Shown one piece after another: positions 11,753-21,995 of a stretch of 64,000 nt of DNA (its first letter is position 1; the number at the start of each line of letters is the position of its first letter). The DNA comes from Lasiosphaeria ovina (Eukaryota > Ascomycota > Sordariomycetes > Sordariales > Lasiosphaeriaceae). The stretch is taken from assembly GCA_033439765.1 (NCBI GenBank), contig JAULSN010000016.1, forward strand, positions 389,715 to 453,714, in the 5' to 3' direction. Both the position numbers and the translations under genes were made by a program. A model generated the notes under the pieces. That model was not told the DNA's origin and did no database searches. It saw only the letters and a program-made list of their open reading frames with translations.

Positions 11753-14092
11753 ATGCACCGCATCTCCTCCATGTATTCGACTGCGGCTCCATCGAACCCA
11801 ACCCTCCGCTCTTCCTTTCTCCCCTCCCCTGCATACTCTACGGGGTGTAACCAGGGCAGCCAGCCGCGGCTGCCACCGCTCAAACTTCAACAGACTCGGT
11901 GCTCCGTTCGGGCAGACGAGGGCGCTCTCACATTGAGTGGTCTTCGCACGCCGCCAGTCGACGATAACATGGGGACAACGTACCAGGTGCCCAACATGAC
12001 GTCCTACGAAAACCACCATATGATCCATCACTCCTCATACACATCGACCCTTGCTGCATCAGACCGTGGGAGGCCGGCTTTGAACGAACGGACGGTCCCG
12101 AACGAGCATGTCATTCATCCGACCTCACGATGCCCCACGCAGACGACACATAACCACCAACAGGCCCCGACGCTCCCACAGCCTCGCCTTTCCGTTGACT
12201 CGAATGTTTCTGCGTCTTCGGTCGCCAGTTCCGTCACGCTCTGTTCGTTGGCACCTGCACCAACGGCGGCATCACGACCTCCGCCACAACGACCCCACTC
12301 GCGACAGCCTACGCGGCCGTCAACGCCGGGCTCGGGAGGTACCATGGCAGACCGGGAGCTGTCGGCGAGGGAATCAGCCATGGTGCTGCATAGCCTACAG
12401 ATCCCTCAATGCATCAGTTCAAGAGGAGGAAGTTTGTCGGACTTTGTGGCCGAGTTGACGGCCCTTTTCTGGTTCGAGTCGATCACCGTTCTCCAGACGG
12501 CAGAAAGCGGCCAAGAACCCTACGCAAGTGTGCCACGAATAGCGGAAAGCGCCATCGCGAGCCATGATTTCAAGAAGCGGGTTCAGACTGTCCTGTCAAC
12601 GACACAGGTTACGCAAAACGTGATTCTACTTGCGCTTTTGTTTATTTACCGGCTTAAGGTGGCCAACCCGATGGTGAGAGGCCGCACGGGTAGCGAACAC
12701 CGGCTGCTCACAGTAGCGCTGATGCTGGGCAACAAATTCCTGGATGATAACACGTATACCAACAAGACGTGGGCCGATGTTTCGGGAATCTTGGTCGGCG
12801 ATATCCATGTGATGGAGGTTGAATTTCTCAGCAACATGCGATATGATCTTCTCGCTTCCAAAGCGCAGTGGGAGGAGTGGCTGGTAAAATTGTCCCGGTT
12901 CTGCGCGTTCCTCGAGCGATCACAGCGTTCAGCATCGCCATCGCCCCTTCTCATCCCGTCTCCGACACACCGCGGTTTTGCCTCTCCTCTACCGTCACCG
13001 ACCGGCACACTCTCGCTCAACGCGTACGCGCCCAGCCCAACAGGATATGCCGCCTATAGCGGTGCTCATGGGTGGCCGCCATCATCTGCCACGGTCAGCA
13101 GTGCCATCTCGCCTCTAGCGTTGAAGCCCGAGCCGTACTCGAGCAGGAAACGGAGTTTTCCCGACAATGACCCGACCGAGCCCCCTGCCAAACGTCAGAG
13201 CCGGGTGCTCCCCTCGCACGGGCAACATGGATCGCAACCGCCTCCCCAGGCCGTGCCTCTGCATGCCCAGCTTCCCTCGCAACGGCCGTCCGGATTGCTC
13301 GACCAAGCACGCTTGTCTGTGCCGAACCTAACCCTGAACACGAGCCACGCCGCGACAGCTTCGGCACAAGCTTTTCCCGCTCCTGGTACATATGCTCCGT
13401 CCCAGGCCTCTCCTCTCTCATTACCTCCTCTGGCCGCCGGCGTCCGCGCAATGGCGACGGTGTTTCCTAATTCGCCAGCCGCGTTTGTGTCTCAAGACTC
13501 GGCGACCGGCGGTCCCAGTGTTCCTTCCGCCATCACATCCGCAACGCCAACCATGTCGTATCCTCCTGTTAAGTATGGCACCCCGACGAAGCGGCTTTCG
13601 CCTCGGAACACACTAACTCCAACCGCACACTACCCTGGCTCGTCGCCTCTGACGGACTCCTTCCCCCACTCCGCCGCGTCTATGGTCAATGTCGGCAGTA
13701 CAAGCGGCGTCCATACGCCAATATCCCATTCTCCGTCCGTTTACCTACAGCAGCGGAACAGTCCCTACAGGCCTGTCCGGCATGTCAACACTTTGCTGTA
13801 TCCTCCGCCATCTGCGTTTCTTCAGCAGTACCACTTCCCCAACACGGTACCTCCGGCTCAAATGCACTACCAACCTCTTGGAAGGCGACACGAATTCCGT
13901 ACTGGCATTGTCCCTGAGTTCGCGATGGCGAGTACGGGGCATCACGGCGGGTTTGGAGGTGGAGAGCATCACGCAACCACACCAACCCCATACCAGCCAA
14001 TACCGCAGTTGCTCCCAAACCCCGATCAAGGGCGACCACATTATGGGCAACCCCTGGGACGGCCTGTACCATCTTACCCTCCCCAGAATTAG
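11753..14092 (+). CDS. Pho80/Clg1-type cyclin (PCL family)
   Basis: The 779-residue product has one cyclin box at about residues 215-385. It includes an FWFES segment, a helix with LLALLFIYRLK, the GSEHRLLTVALMLGNKFLDD stretch (the strongest cyclin hallmark) and the helix before LSNMRYDL. Such cyclins partner Pho85-like kinases and act in nutrient and cell-cycle control; the fungal homologues are usually called Clg1-like or mug80-like. The rest is low complexity: an N-terminal Ser/Thr/Pro tail and a long Ser/Pro-rich C-terminus with a basic, nuclear-signal-like SRKR...AKRQ stretch. The open frame extends upstream to 11597, but the first ATG is 11753, so I start there. No intron is needed. A long pyrimidine-rich leader precedes it. 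The family call is firm; the exact subfamily is inferred from overall layout. Confidence 0.85.
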   Translation: MHRISSMYSTAAPSNPTLRSSFLPSPAYSTGCNQGSQPRLPPLKLQQTRCSVRADEGALTLSGLRTPPVDDNMGTTYQVPNMTSYENHHMIHHSSYTSTLAASDRGRPALNERTVPNEHVIHPTSRCPTQTTHNHQQAPTLPQPRLSVDSNVSASSVASSVTLCSLAPAPTAASRPPPQRPHSRQPTRPSTPGSGGTMADRELSARESAMVLHSLQIPQCISSRGGSLSDFVAELTALFWFESITVLQTAESGQEPYASVPRIAESAIASHDFKKRVQTVLSTTQVTQNVILLALLFIYRLKVANPMVRGRTGSEHRLLTVALMLGNKFLDDNTYTNKTWADVSGILVGDIHVMEVEFLSNMRYDLLASKAQWEEWLVKLSRFCAFLERSQRSASPSPLLIPSPTHRGFASPLPSPTGTLSLNAYAPSPTGYAAYSGAHGWPPSSATVSSAISPLALKPEPYSSRKRSFPDNDPTEPPAKRQSRVLPSHGQHGSQPPPQAVPLHAQLPSQRPSGLLDQARLSVPNLTLNTSHAATASAQAFPAPGTYAPSQASPLSLPPLAAGVRAMATVFPNSPAAFVSQDSATGGPSVPSAITSATPTMSYPPVKYGTPTKRLSPRNTLTPTAHYPGSSPLTDSFPHSAASMVNVGSTSGVHTPISHSPSVYLQQRNSPYRPVRHVNTLLYPPPSAFLQQYHFPNTVPPAQMHYQPLGRRHEFRTGIVPEFAMASTGHHGGFGGGEHHATTPTPYQPIPQLLPNPDQGRPHYGQPLGRPVPSYPPQN

Positions 14093-17000
14093 TTATCTGG
14101 TGTGGTTTCCGGGTTTTCTCGCAAATTTTGAACCCCGATTCAAGACCTGTGGTCACAACAGGCACTTTAGTATCTGTATTTGTTAGTTCTTGTTATTACG
14201 ACGCATTTTGCATGGCTTGGCGTATGGGGGTTTGGGAATATTGGTCTGCTCAGTCATGCATCAGTCATATGCTTTATTAGGCATGTCACAAGGCGTTCTG
14301 GCATTTACACAACCACGAGTAGTAAGCTGGCCCCAAGTTCGTTTGTACTTCATATTGCCGCGTTGTAGGCCTCATTAAGGTGGTTGACCTAGCGTATGCT
14401 TTGTTATTTGATGGAGAATTGCTTTGCATTGTGTCTATGCAGCCTCGGTCCAGCGGAATTGTCTTGAGAATGGCGGATGGCCGTGATATCCTCGGGATCT
14501 TGACGGGCTGGGTATGGTGGATGGCGTTGGAATCACAACTGATATTAGCGAATGTGGATGCAGTGATAATATGGTCACCTCGTGCAATCATTTTGGTATG
14601 TACATATTGTGCTCTAGCTGGTCATCCTCAGTTGAGGGAGCTGGAGGTTGTGGCGGGAACCCTTGCTAACAACAATGAATGATTACCTACCCTGTTTGTG
14701 CCTGCGGTTCTGCTCCTGAGTCCTGATCTGAGGCTCGGTCGCTAAACATGATTGTAATTCAACCGCACAGTACCCTGGCCGAGGATCTAATTCTAGATTT
14801 GCTAAGTTAGCTAAGTTAGTGATCTGGTGGCAGCTTTGGTAAAGATAAAAAACTCCTTTCAACACTGTAGTCAAGTCTAGACACGGGCTTGTAGCAATTA
14901 CATTATTATTAGCAAGAAGTTAATTACTTGAAGAGTACCGTAGACATTAACATTTCCTCCTAGCAAACCTGGTCTATATTTCGTGAAAGTTAGCTAACTA
15001 CATATCTTAGTCAAGCTGTCTATCTTCGCCTAATTACGTAACTATGACCCAACTGTAATTGTAATTTGAATTTGTTATGTATATTTGGGTTTTAATCATG
15101 GAAACCTCTTCCGAATCAAGTTATACGCCTGAAAGCTCCTGGTTATACTTCTAATAATTACATCTCGGAACTATTTCCGTGCCCAAACCCCTCCCGAACT
15201 GGTAATTAAATAAAACGTTGAAATGATCATTATATAAAACAACCGAAAACAGTAACTATATGCCATGTGCGTTGTACACGTAGCTATTTTCAGCTTCTTT
15301 TATCCGGGGTTTATATATCCTTTTGGGTAAGTTGCTGCGCTGGATCTTGAAGATCGTTGTGGATTTCAACGATAATGGTGACCATACAACTTAAAGTCCC
15401 TGAAATGCACGCCCAAGCGGAGGAAGTTGAATGAGGCCCCTAAGATCACACAAGGTTCGTCCCACTCTAAGTGCTCCACGTCATATCAAACGCATTGATT
15501 TTTTATTGAGGGCGTGGTTGATCGCGGGGGAAGAAGCAATGTCCGGTGTGAGGTATTTGCGGTATGTGAGTCACGAAGCATGGAGACCGAAGCCTTGGTA
15601 TTCACGACTCTTGCGACCACAAGCTTATGTGCTGGCATGCCCACTGTCTGTGCATCGGGACTGGAGTTCTAAATCTCCAAGTGCTATCTTGAGCAGTAGA
15701 CGCAGGGGTAGCGTCATTTTGTGGCAATACACAAGAAAACAAAGCAGAATAGATAGACGAATGTTTTTTTAGTAAAATATCGTGATTTCAGTTGACGAGC
15801 CGATGCCGGAAGCCAATTCAAGCATGATACGTTTGTGCTCTTATTTGCTGGCCATTTATCAGACATTGTAACTGGCTATTACTTCAGGAAACGCCCGTCA
15901 CCGCCACTTTCGCTCCAGAGAGGCATCCCAATCTGGCCTATCACTATTGCATTCATTGATTCAATCTCCCATTCATGCCCAGTTGGCAATTTGCCACCCA
16001 AAGTCTGCTATATCGGAATGATACACGTCGAATCAATACTTCCAGCAATGCGGGCAATGTGCGCGGACTGTCATCTCCTGAGTGGCCCAGATATCGGGTA
16101 GATCTCGAAGCGGAAGACTGCGAGTGTGCTTCATAAAGAAGAAAGACAACTCTGTGGCTTGATTCCTTACCTAGTCGCGGACACGGACCGATGCAAGTCC
16201 CGGAAGTCGGAACTCGGGTAGTTGGTCGGCTTCTACTTTGCACTGAGTCATGATTCGACTTGCTCGACGGAGTAGTAGTGCTATGGGTTGTTAAACATGT
16301 GTTTTGTAGGATAGGGCAGTCTATTGTCACAACGCACTGCCGTGTCACAACGGCGATGGCGTGCTCTGTTAATATTATTACCTCGATCTCTTACAGCTAA
16401 AGGGGTTTGCGTGTCAATGTCAATTCAGCACCACCATCAAGTATTGGGTGAAGGCTAATCCGACGAATTCCGGGATGTGTCTCGCCGCCGTCTTTGTGGG
16501 GTTTGTGGTGGGGTCAGCCGATTTAGATGGCTACTGGTTTGGCACGTCAACTCTGATGAGTCTAGGTGGGGGAGGGATGGGTCTAGGCGTGGGCTCTTTC
16601 CTCTACGTACCGATACATAGACCTGCTCGACATTCAAAGAGGCGCCCAGGCCACACATCAGTGGATCCGGGAGAAGGTAGTGGACCAGAAGACGGCATTA
16701 GAGCACGCACAGCATGCTTAGGCAGACGGCTTCGCATGGCTTCATTGTTGATGATTGGGCTCGGCCCCGTTTTGACCAATACATCTCACCGAGACTGGCA
16801 TGGGGATGACCGACCGACGAGAGAGACAGCAAAGAGAAGGGACAGGGTGGATGAAGATCTCTCAATCACCCAGAGCTTGATAGGGGAGGGGGATCTCCAT
16901 GCTCAGGCCGCAACCGTGGTCACACCAAGGCTAGATTGCCCACATTGCGGTCACACAGCGTGACAGAGGGAGGCATGCCAAAAGAGCTTGGAGGCAGCCG

Positions 17001-18981
17001 CGACTGGCGGCTGTATGCAACTTCTAATCTCGTTGTTGCGGGCGCACTGCGCGATGTGTGAAGATGCCTAAAGCAGCAGCCGAGGAAACCCGTCTCTGAC
17101 TTGTCCTTCACCGTGTGCCCAAGCCTGTGTCGGGGTGAGAGAGCCCAGCCCAGCCCAGCCCGTGCCTTCTTCAGGTCGAACGATACCGGGGGGAAGAGGC
17201 CTGCAAGGACAGCGCGACCAGGGCGACAGAAAACTGTCCCGGCAGCCAACAGTCTTGTCTGGGGTCAAACGGCGTGATGCTGAGCCGGGAGGCATGCGGC
17301 CCGCCCATTGGGTTACGATGGCATTGGGGTTGGGCATCCAATCCGCAATCTAGCCATGTAAGAGCCAAGGTAGATGGAATGGCTGCTATACGCGTATGTG
17401 TACACACAGCGTACATGTCGTGTTTATGGCTGGGCTGGCTCGCGTAGGCTCGAATGGCGTCGATGCAGATTTCCGCAAAAGACGGCTGCAGCAAATGGCG
17501 ACAGCACAGCCGGGGGCGGGTGGCTCTTGTGAGGGGCAGAAAGGGGGAAATCCCAAATCGCGCAGGACCACGTCGGGCGTGTCGTGGCCCAACGATGCCC
17601 AACGGCGTGGTTTTGCGCAAGCGAGCCCCGCGATTGGCGGCCCCGAGCTTGTTTAGTGGTTCAGGTCCTGATGCGCGGAGCCGCTGACGTCTCATTGCCG
17701 TCTCTGATTGACTGGGGTCAGCCGGCGGATGCTGCATTGCGCCTCCGAAGCCCGGGCCGGGGGGTGGTCTGCTTCATGCAGTGCAGCATGTGTTGATTGA
17801 CAGCAATTTACATTTCTACTTTTTCTGTCTCTAACGTCCTGTTTGCCGTCTCTTTCTTGGAAAAACAAGGGTGGCTGAACGCCTTCCGCCAGATTCCACG
17901 GCTTCGTCATTCATTCGGGCAGCGCAAATCGCCGCTCCCAACAGAACACAGGACAACGCGAGACATCTCCTCAGGCCACCAGAGAGCGGGTTTCTGCTGT
18001 GGGCGCCGCTGTCTCTGGTGATTTGGCAATGGGGTGGCGAGCAGGGAAGGAAGGAAGCTGGCCAGTCTCTGCCCGACTCTCTGCTGCCGTCCTGGAAGGT
18101 GCGTTCTGTAGGCTGCCTTCCATTCCCGCCTCAAGCCAACAAACAAGCCAGCCCATCAACGCCCATCAACACCTAGAGAGGCGCTCCTTCCCCTGACCCG
18201 ATTTGAGGACGTCACCGTGTCCATGCCCAATGCCAGCCATCCAATTTACTGCCCCATCCCCATGCACTTACCCGATTGAGCATTCCACGAGGCTGACTAG
18301 CCATATCCAGCGTGAGTCATGCCTTTTCCATGGTGGGCGTTGAGCGCGGCGACCTGTAAGGCGTGAGGGAGGTATGTACCTACATACCTACATACGGTAT
18401 GTACAGTACCGACCTGCGTGCCGCACCGAATGCACTAGCCGCAGCTGCCCGGGTCAGTAAGAGAGTGCGGCCTAGAACGAGAAGGAAGAAAAAAATAAAA
18501 CCCGAAGAGAAAAAGGAAAAAAAAAAAAATACTCCTTGCCTACCTACCTATGAGCCCAAGGCTAAGGCAGTCCGAGCATCCGAGGAGGCCCCCTTCAAAA
18601 CCGGCCCCATCCCCGTGCTTGCCTGCTTGAGCCTGCCTGGTCCTCCTCATCTGCCTCGCTCAATTCGCATCACGCCCAACCGTTCTGTCCCGCGCGCACG
18701 ATCAGCACGATTCTCGTCCCCCAAGACCGAGAAGTCCTCCCGCCATGCTCGCCCGTGACAGAACGACCTCCAGCTCAAACCACGATCGAGATCCAGCTCC
18801 GGCAACCTGAGTATTTGCATTTGCAAACGACCGCTTGACCACGCCTCACAGACTACTTCACGCAGTCATCGAGAATCACCAACCGCCTCCAGTGCACTGC
18901 GTACCTTACCTGTCTTCCATACCTAACTACCCCGCGGAGCCTTCCCATACCAGCGCAGCAGATTAGCAAAGAAGCAGGGCC
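14093..18981. other. Intergenic, 4.9 kb, no supported gene
   Basis: The 14.1-15.4 kb part is AT-rich and may hold the cyclin 3' UTR. Frames at 16448-16963 (plus) and 17171-17737 (minus) are open but have Arg/Pro/Gly-rich, shadow-like translations and no recognisable domain. About 18300-18981 looks like promoter and leader of the coiled-coil gene: it has a TACCTA/TACATA cluster near 18370-18400, a purine-rich tract at 18478-18530 and C-rich leader sequence up to the ATG. Confidence 0.5.
18478..18530 (+). repeat. Purine-rich (A/G) tract
   Basis: This A-rich purine stretch includes a run of about 13 A at 18518-18530. It lies about 450 bp upstream of the coiled-coil gene start, in its promoter or leader. 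It is simple sequence with no assigned role. Confidence 0.7.
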
Positions 18982-21963
18982 ATGGACAGAGACCGTCAGT
19001 ACCTCCGAACGAGGATGGGAGGAACAGGAATCACATCCATTTCGGACGACATGTACAGCATCAGCCGGGCGTCTGAGTGGCCCGAACGGGAGCGGGACAG
19101 AGAGCTGCGGGACCTCGAGTTTCGACCGAGGGAGAGGGAAAGAGAGAGGGACCGTGAGCGTGAGCAGCCTATCAAGTCTATCTTACGGAGGCCGGTGCGG
19201 CCAGCCACCCGGCCCCGGCGCAACTCGGACACGTCCATCACCTCGTCAAACACGCCTGCCGTGGGGAGCGACTCGGAGCTGGGTCGCCCTTCACCTCGCT
19301 TGGACTTGTCTCCTTTACCACCTCTGCCACCCCAGACACCTTTACCACCCTCACCGCCCCCCCCGTCCGCCTCGGCAACTACTCTCCCCAGGAGAGTCTT
19401 CAAGGCAAAGTTTCAAGGTGTCCCGGCCGAACGCCAGGGCGTCATCAACTTGCGGTCGTCCCGTGCGTCTACATCCAGTATCCCGTCCAGCTACCACGTG
19501 CCTCCAGTACGGACTGTGCTTGCTCCTCACTATATGCCCGAGAGCAGGCCCCTGGACCGCCACGGCCGCCGTGAGGCCCATGACCGCCATGACCGCCACG
19601 ACTACCAGAACCAAGACCCAGAGCTTGAGTCTGTCTCCGAATCGTCAGATCTGTCAACCACGACCCAAGCAACAACCGTCGCCTCTGTCTCATCCAACTA
19701 CGACGCTGCCAGCGATGTGACACCAACAGAAGCCAACGCCAAGTCGACGCCGTCCGTTCGCTTCACCCCCAGTGTCGTCGGCTCTGGCTCCAGTGTCGCT
19801 AGCTTGCCAGCTTCCGGTCGCAAGGTCAGACCGCGGCTAGGTACCCGAGCAAGGCCCCCATCAGAGGCAGATCGCACACTGGCCAAGAGCGGCATCCGGA
19901 CTATGAATGCCAAACTTCTTCCATCAAGCGTGGGCTCGGAGGAGTCTGTACGCCGCAGGGAAGTTGACCAGAGCCAGAAGGACCTGGAACGAGACTTGCT
20001 GCACAAAATCGAGCGGCTCGAGGCCGAGACGAGAGAGCTTCGCGACAGCCATGCCAAATTGGCCAGACAGCTTGACGACAGCTCGTCTCGGCTCTCGTCT
20101 TCGACCCTGGAGAAGGACGCTGCCGAGAGGGAGCGCGACGTTGAGCGGAGCAGCAAGGATCAGGCCCTGGCCATACTGCAGGAGCAAGGCGCCGTTCTCG
20201 ACGAGCTTCGCAGCAACACCGACCTGCAAAAGGGCATGCTCGACGAGCTCGAGAAGGAGCGAGATTCTGAACGTGCCCACAAGACAGAGTTACAATCTGA
20301 ACTTGTTGCCACCAAGAAAGTCCTCGATGATTTCAGATGCACCTTTGAGCTCCAGAAAGTCATGCTCATCGAGGCAGAGAAGGAGCGTGACGAGATTCTG
20401 GAGGCCAGGGACAGCTTTGAAGACAAGTATATGATGCTGGAGAAGGACTTCAAGAGGCTGCAGGATGATCGAGATGCGCACGAGACCGTGCTCCTTCAGC
20501 GAATCACCGCACTGCAGATCACGAGGGACGCACTAGAAGGGCAACACGGCAACAGGGCCCAAGAAATTGCCGACTTGATTCTCGACCGCGACAACCTGAG
20601 ATCAGAGTTGGGGGATCTTGTGGCTAAGGTGGGAACGCTTAATGAAGAGAAGGAAGCGGCAGCGGAGGAGCAAGAGAGGATCTTGAGCGACATCGACGAC
20701 GAGAAGCAAAAACTGGTGGCGGAGGCTGAAGAAGGACAACGCGCCCTGGAAACCCGTGTCAGCGAGCTTGTGAAAGAGAAGGATGACCTGACTGCAGCTG
20801 AAGCGGCAGTCAAGGAGGAAAATGCGGAACTGCAGGGGAGGACCGAGGTAGCTGAAGGCGAGATCAGCATTCTTAGGTCACGGGCCGAAGAGCTCGAGTC
20901 GCTTTCGTCCGACCTCAACGCCAAGATCGCCAGTTTAGAAGAGCAACTGACGACAACAAGAAGCGAGGCTAACGGCCTCAAGACGCAGATTGAAGTCCTC
21001 GAATCCGACAAGGCAGGGCTTCAGAAGCAAATAGAAGAGCTTGAGGCCGAGAAGACAGACAAACAAGCACAGCTCGACACACTCAACACTGATCTCGCAG
21101 GGTCCAAGGCCGCCAACGTGTCGCTGGCAACGCAGAAACTTGACCTGGCGGGTGATATGGCCGAGATACAAGAAACCTTGGACGCCGCTAGAGCAGAAAT
21201 CGAGAAGCTCGCCGCCGAGAAGGCCGCCCTGGAGACCGAAGCAGGCAAAATTGCTGGCCTAGAGAGCGCGAAGACTGAACTCGTCGGCAAAGTCGCGGAG
21301 CTGGAATCAATGATCTCCGACCTGGAGACGAAGATTTCGGATCTCCAAAATGAGGCCGACCGGATCCCAAGTCTGCTCGGTGAGAAGGAGAAGACCGAGA
21401 CCGAAGTCGCCGGGCTTGAGGGAAAAGCTGCCGAACTCGAGGCAAGGATTGCTGAGCTCCAGGGCGAGGCCGACAAGCTTCCTACCCTCGAAGCGGCCAA
21501 GTCTGATCTCGAAAGCAGGGTGGCCGAACTGCAGGCCAAGGTCGCTGAGCTCCAGGCAGAGGTTGACCGGGATCCCGACGCGGCGGTCGCAGCACTAAAA
21601 GCTGAGCTCGAAGCCAGGGGAGAGGAAATCACGCGCCGCATGGATGAACTGACGGCTATGACCGACAGTAACTCGTCATTATCAGCACAACTGGGTGCAA
21701 CACGGCAACAACTCGACACATTGCAACGCAACCTTGACACCGTGACAATGTCTTACGATTCTGCCACAGGCCATGTCATTGACCTCCAGCAGCGCGTCGA
21801 ACAGTTGGCCGCGGGTTCTCGCAGGGCCAGCCGATCACGCACCTCGTCGCCACAAAAGAAGGACAAGGACGCCAGCAAGCGGGACAAGCAGCTCGTAGCT
21901 GTGCGGAATCCGGGTGACAGGGGGGCAGTGTCAGTCATGCTCCAGATTGCAGCGTGCATTTGA
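18982..21963 (+). CDS. Large coiled-coil protein, function unknown
   Basis: The 993-codon frame starts at an ATG in good context (GCCATGG). The N-terminal 330 residues are disordered: an Arg/Glu-rich RERERERDRERE stretch, a Pro-rich segment near residues 110-130, and Ser/Thr-rich regions. Residues about 330-945 are a nearly unbroken heptad-rich coiled coil dominated by Glu, Lys, Leu and Ala, as in SMC-like, myosin-tail-like or tether proteins, but there is no ATPase or motor domain. The last 50 residues are basic (SRRASRSRTSSPQKK). The annotated C-terminus may be an unspliced read-through: a CTAAC branch site at about 21973 and an acceptor AG at 21994-21995 suggest an intron opening at 21928 or 21930, which would replace the last dozen residues. 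A structural or scaffold role is likely; nothing more specific is supportable. Confidence 0.85.
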   Translation: MDRDRQYLRTRMGGTGITSISDDMYSISRASEWPERERDRELRDLEFRPRERERERDREREQPIKSILRRPVRPATRPRRNSDTSITSSNTPAVGSDSELGRPSPRLDLSPLPPLPPQTPLPPSPPPPSASATTLPRRVFKAKFQGVPAERQGVINLRSSRASTSSIPSSYHVPPVRTVLAPHYMPESRPLDRHGRREAHDRHDRHDYQNQDPELESVSESSDLSTTTQATTVASVSSNYDAASDVTPTEANAKSTPSVRFTPSVVGSGSSVASLPASGRKVRPRLGTRARPPSEADRTLAKSGIRTMNAKLLPSSVGSEESVRRREVDQSQKDLERDLLHKIERLEAETRELRDSHAKLARQLDDSSSRLSSSTLEKDAAERERDVERSSKDQALAILQEQGAVLDELRSNTDLQKGMLDELEKERDSERAHKTELQSELVATKKVLDDFRCTFELQKVMLIEAEKERDEILEARDSFEDKYMMLEKDFKRLQDDRDAHETVLLQRITALQITRDALEGQHGNRAQEIADLILDRDNLRSELGDLVAKVGTLNEEKEAAAEEQERILSDIDDEKQKLVAEAEEGQRALETRVSELVKEKDDLTAAEAAVKEENAELQGRTEVAEGEISILRSRAEELESLSSDLNAKIASLEEQLTTTRSEANGLKTQIEVLESDKAGLQKQIEELEAEKTDKQAQLDTLNTDLAGSKAANVSLATQKLDLAGDMAEIQETLDAARAEIEKLAAEKAALETEAGKIAGLESAKTELVGKVAELESMISDLETKISDLQNEADRIPSLLGEKEKTETEVAGLEGKAAELEARIAELQGEADKLPTLEAAKSDLESRVAELQAKVAELQAEVDRDPDAAVAALKAELEARGEEITRRMDELTAMTDSNSSLSAQLGATRQQLDTLQRNLDTVTMSYDSATGHVIDLQQRVEQLAAGSRRASRSRTSSPQKKDKDASKRDKQLVAVRNPGDRGAVSVMLQIAACI

Positions 21964-21995
21964 GGAGTCCGGACTAACGAGGATGCTACCGACAG
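21928..21995 (+). other. Probable 3'-terminal intron of the coiled-coil gene
   Basis: Two donors are possible: GTGTCA at 21928 and GTCAGT at 21930. Both pair with a GGACTAAC branch motif (about 21971-21978) and the acceptor GACAG ending at 21995, giving 66-68 nt, a typical fungal intron size. The 21928 donor extends the protein by a short basic tail ending at a TAG near 22044. The 21930 donor gives a longer Ser-rich tail ending at a TAA near 22113. Sequence alone does not decide between them and the unspliced form. Confidence 0.45.

Noticed and set aside
16448..16963. 171-codon frame with a hydrophobic, Gly-rich N-terminus
   Set aside because: The Gly-rich start imitates a membrane segment, but the rest is Arg/Asp/Gly shadow-like sequence with no homologous feature or splice context.
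17171..17737. 188-codon frame, minus strand
   Set aside because: Arg/Pro/Ser-rich, overlapped by several frames on both strands; typical of chance in GC-rich DNA.
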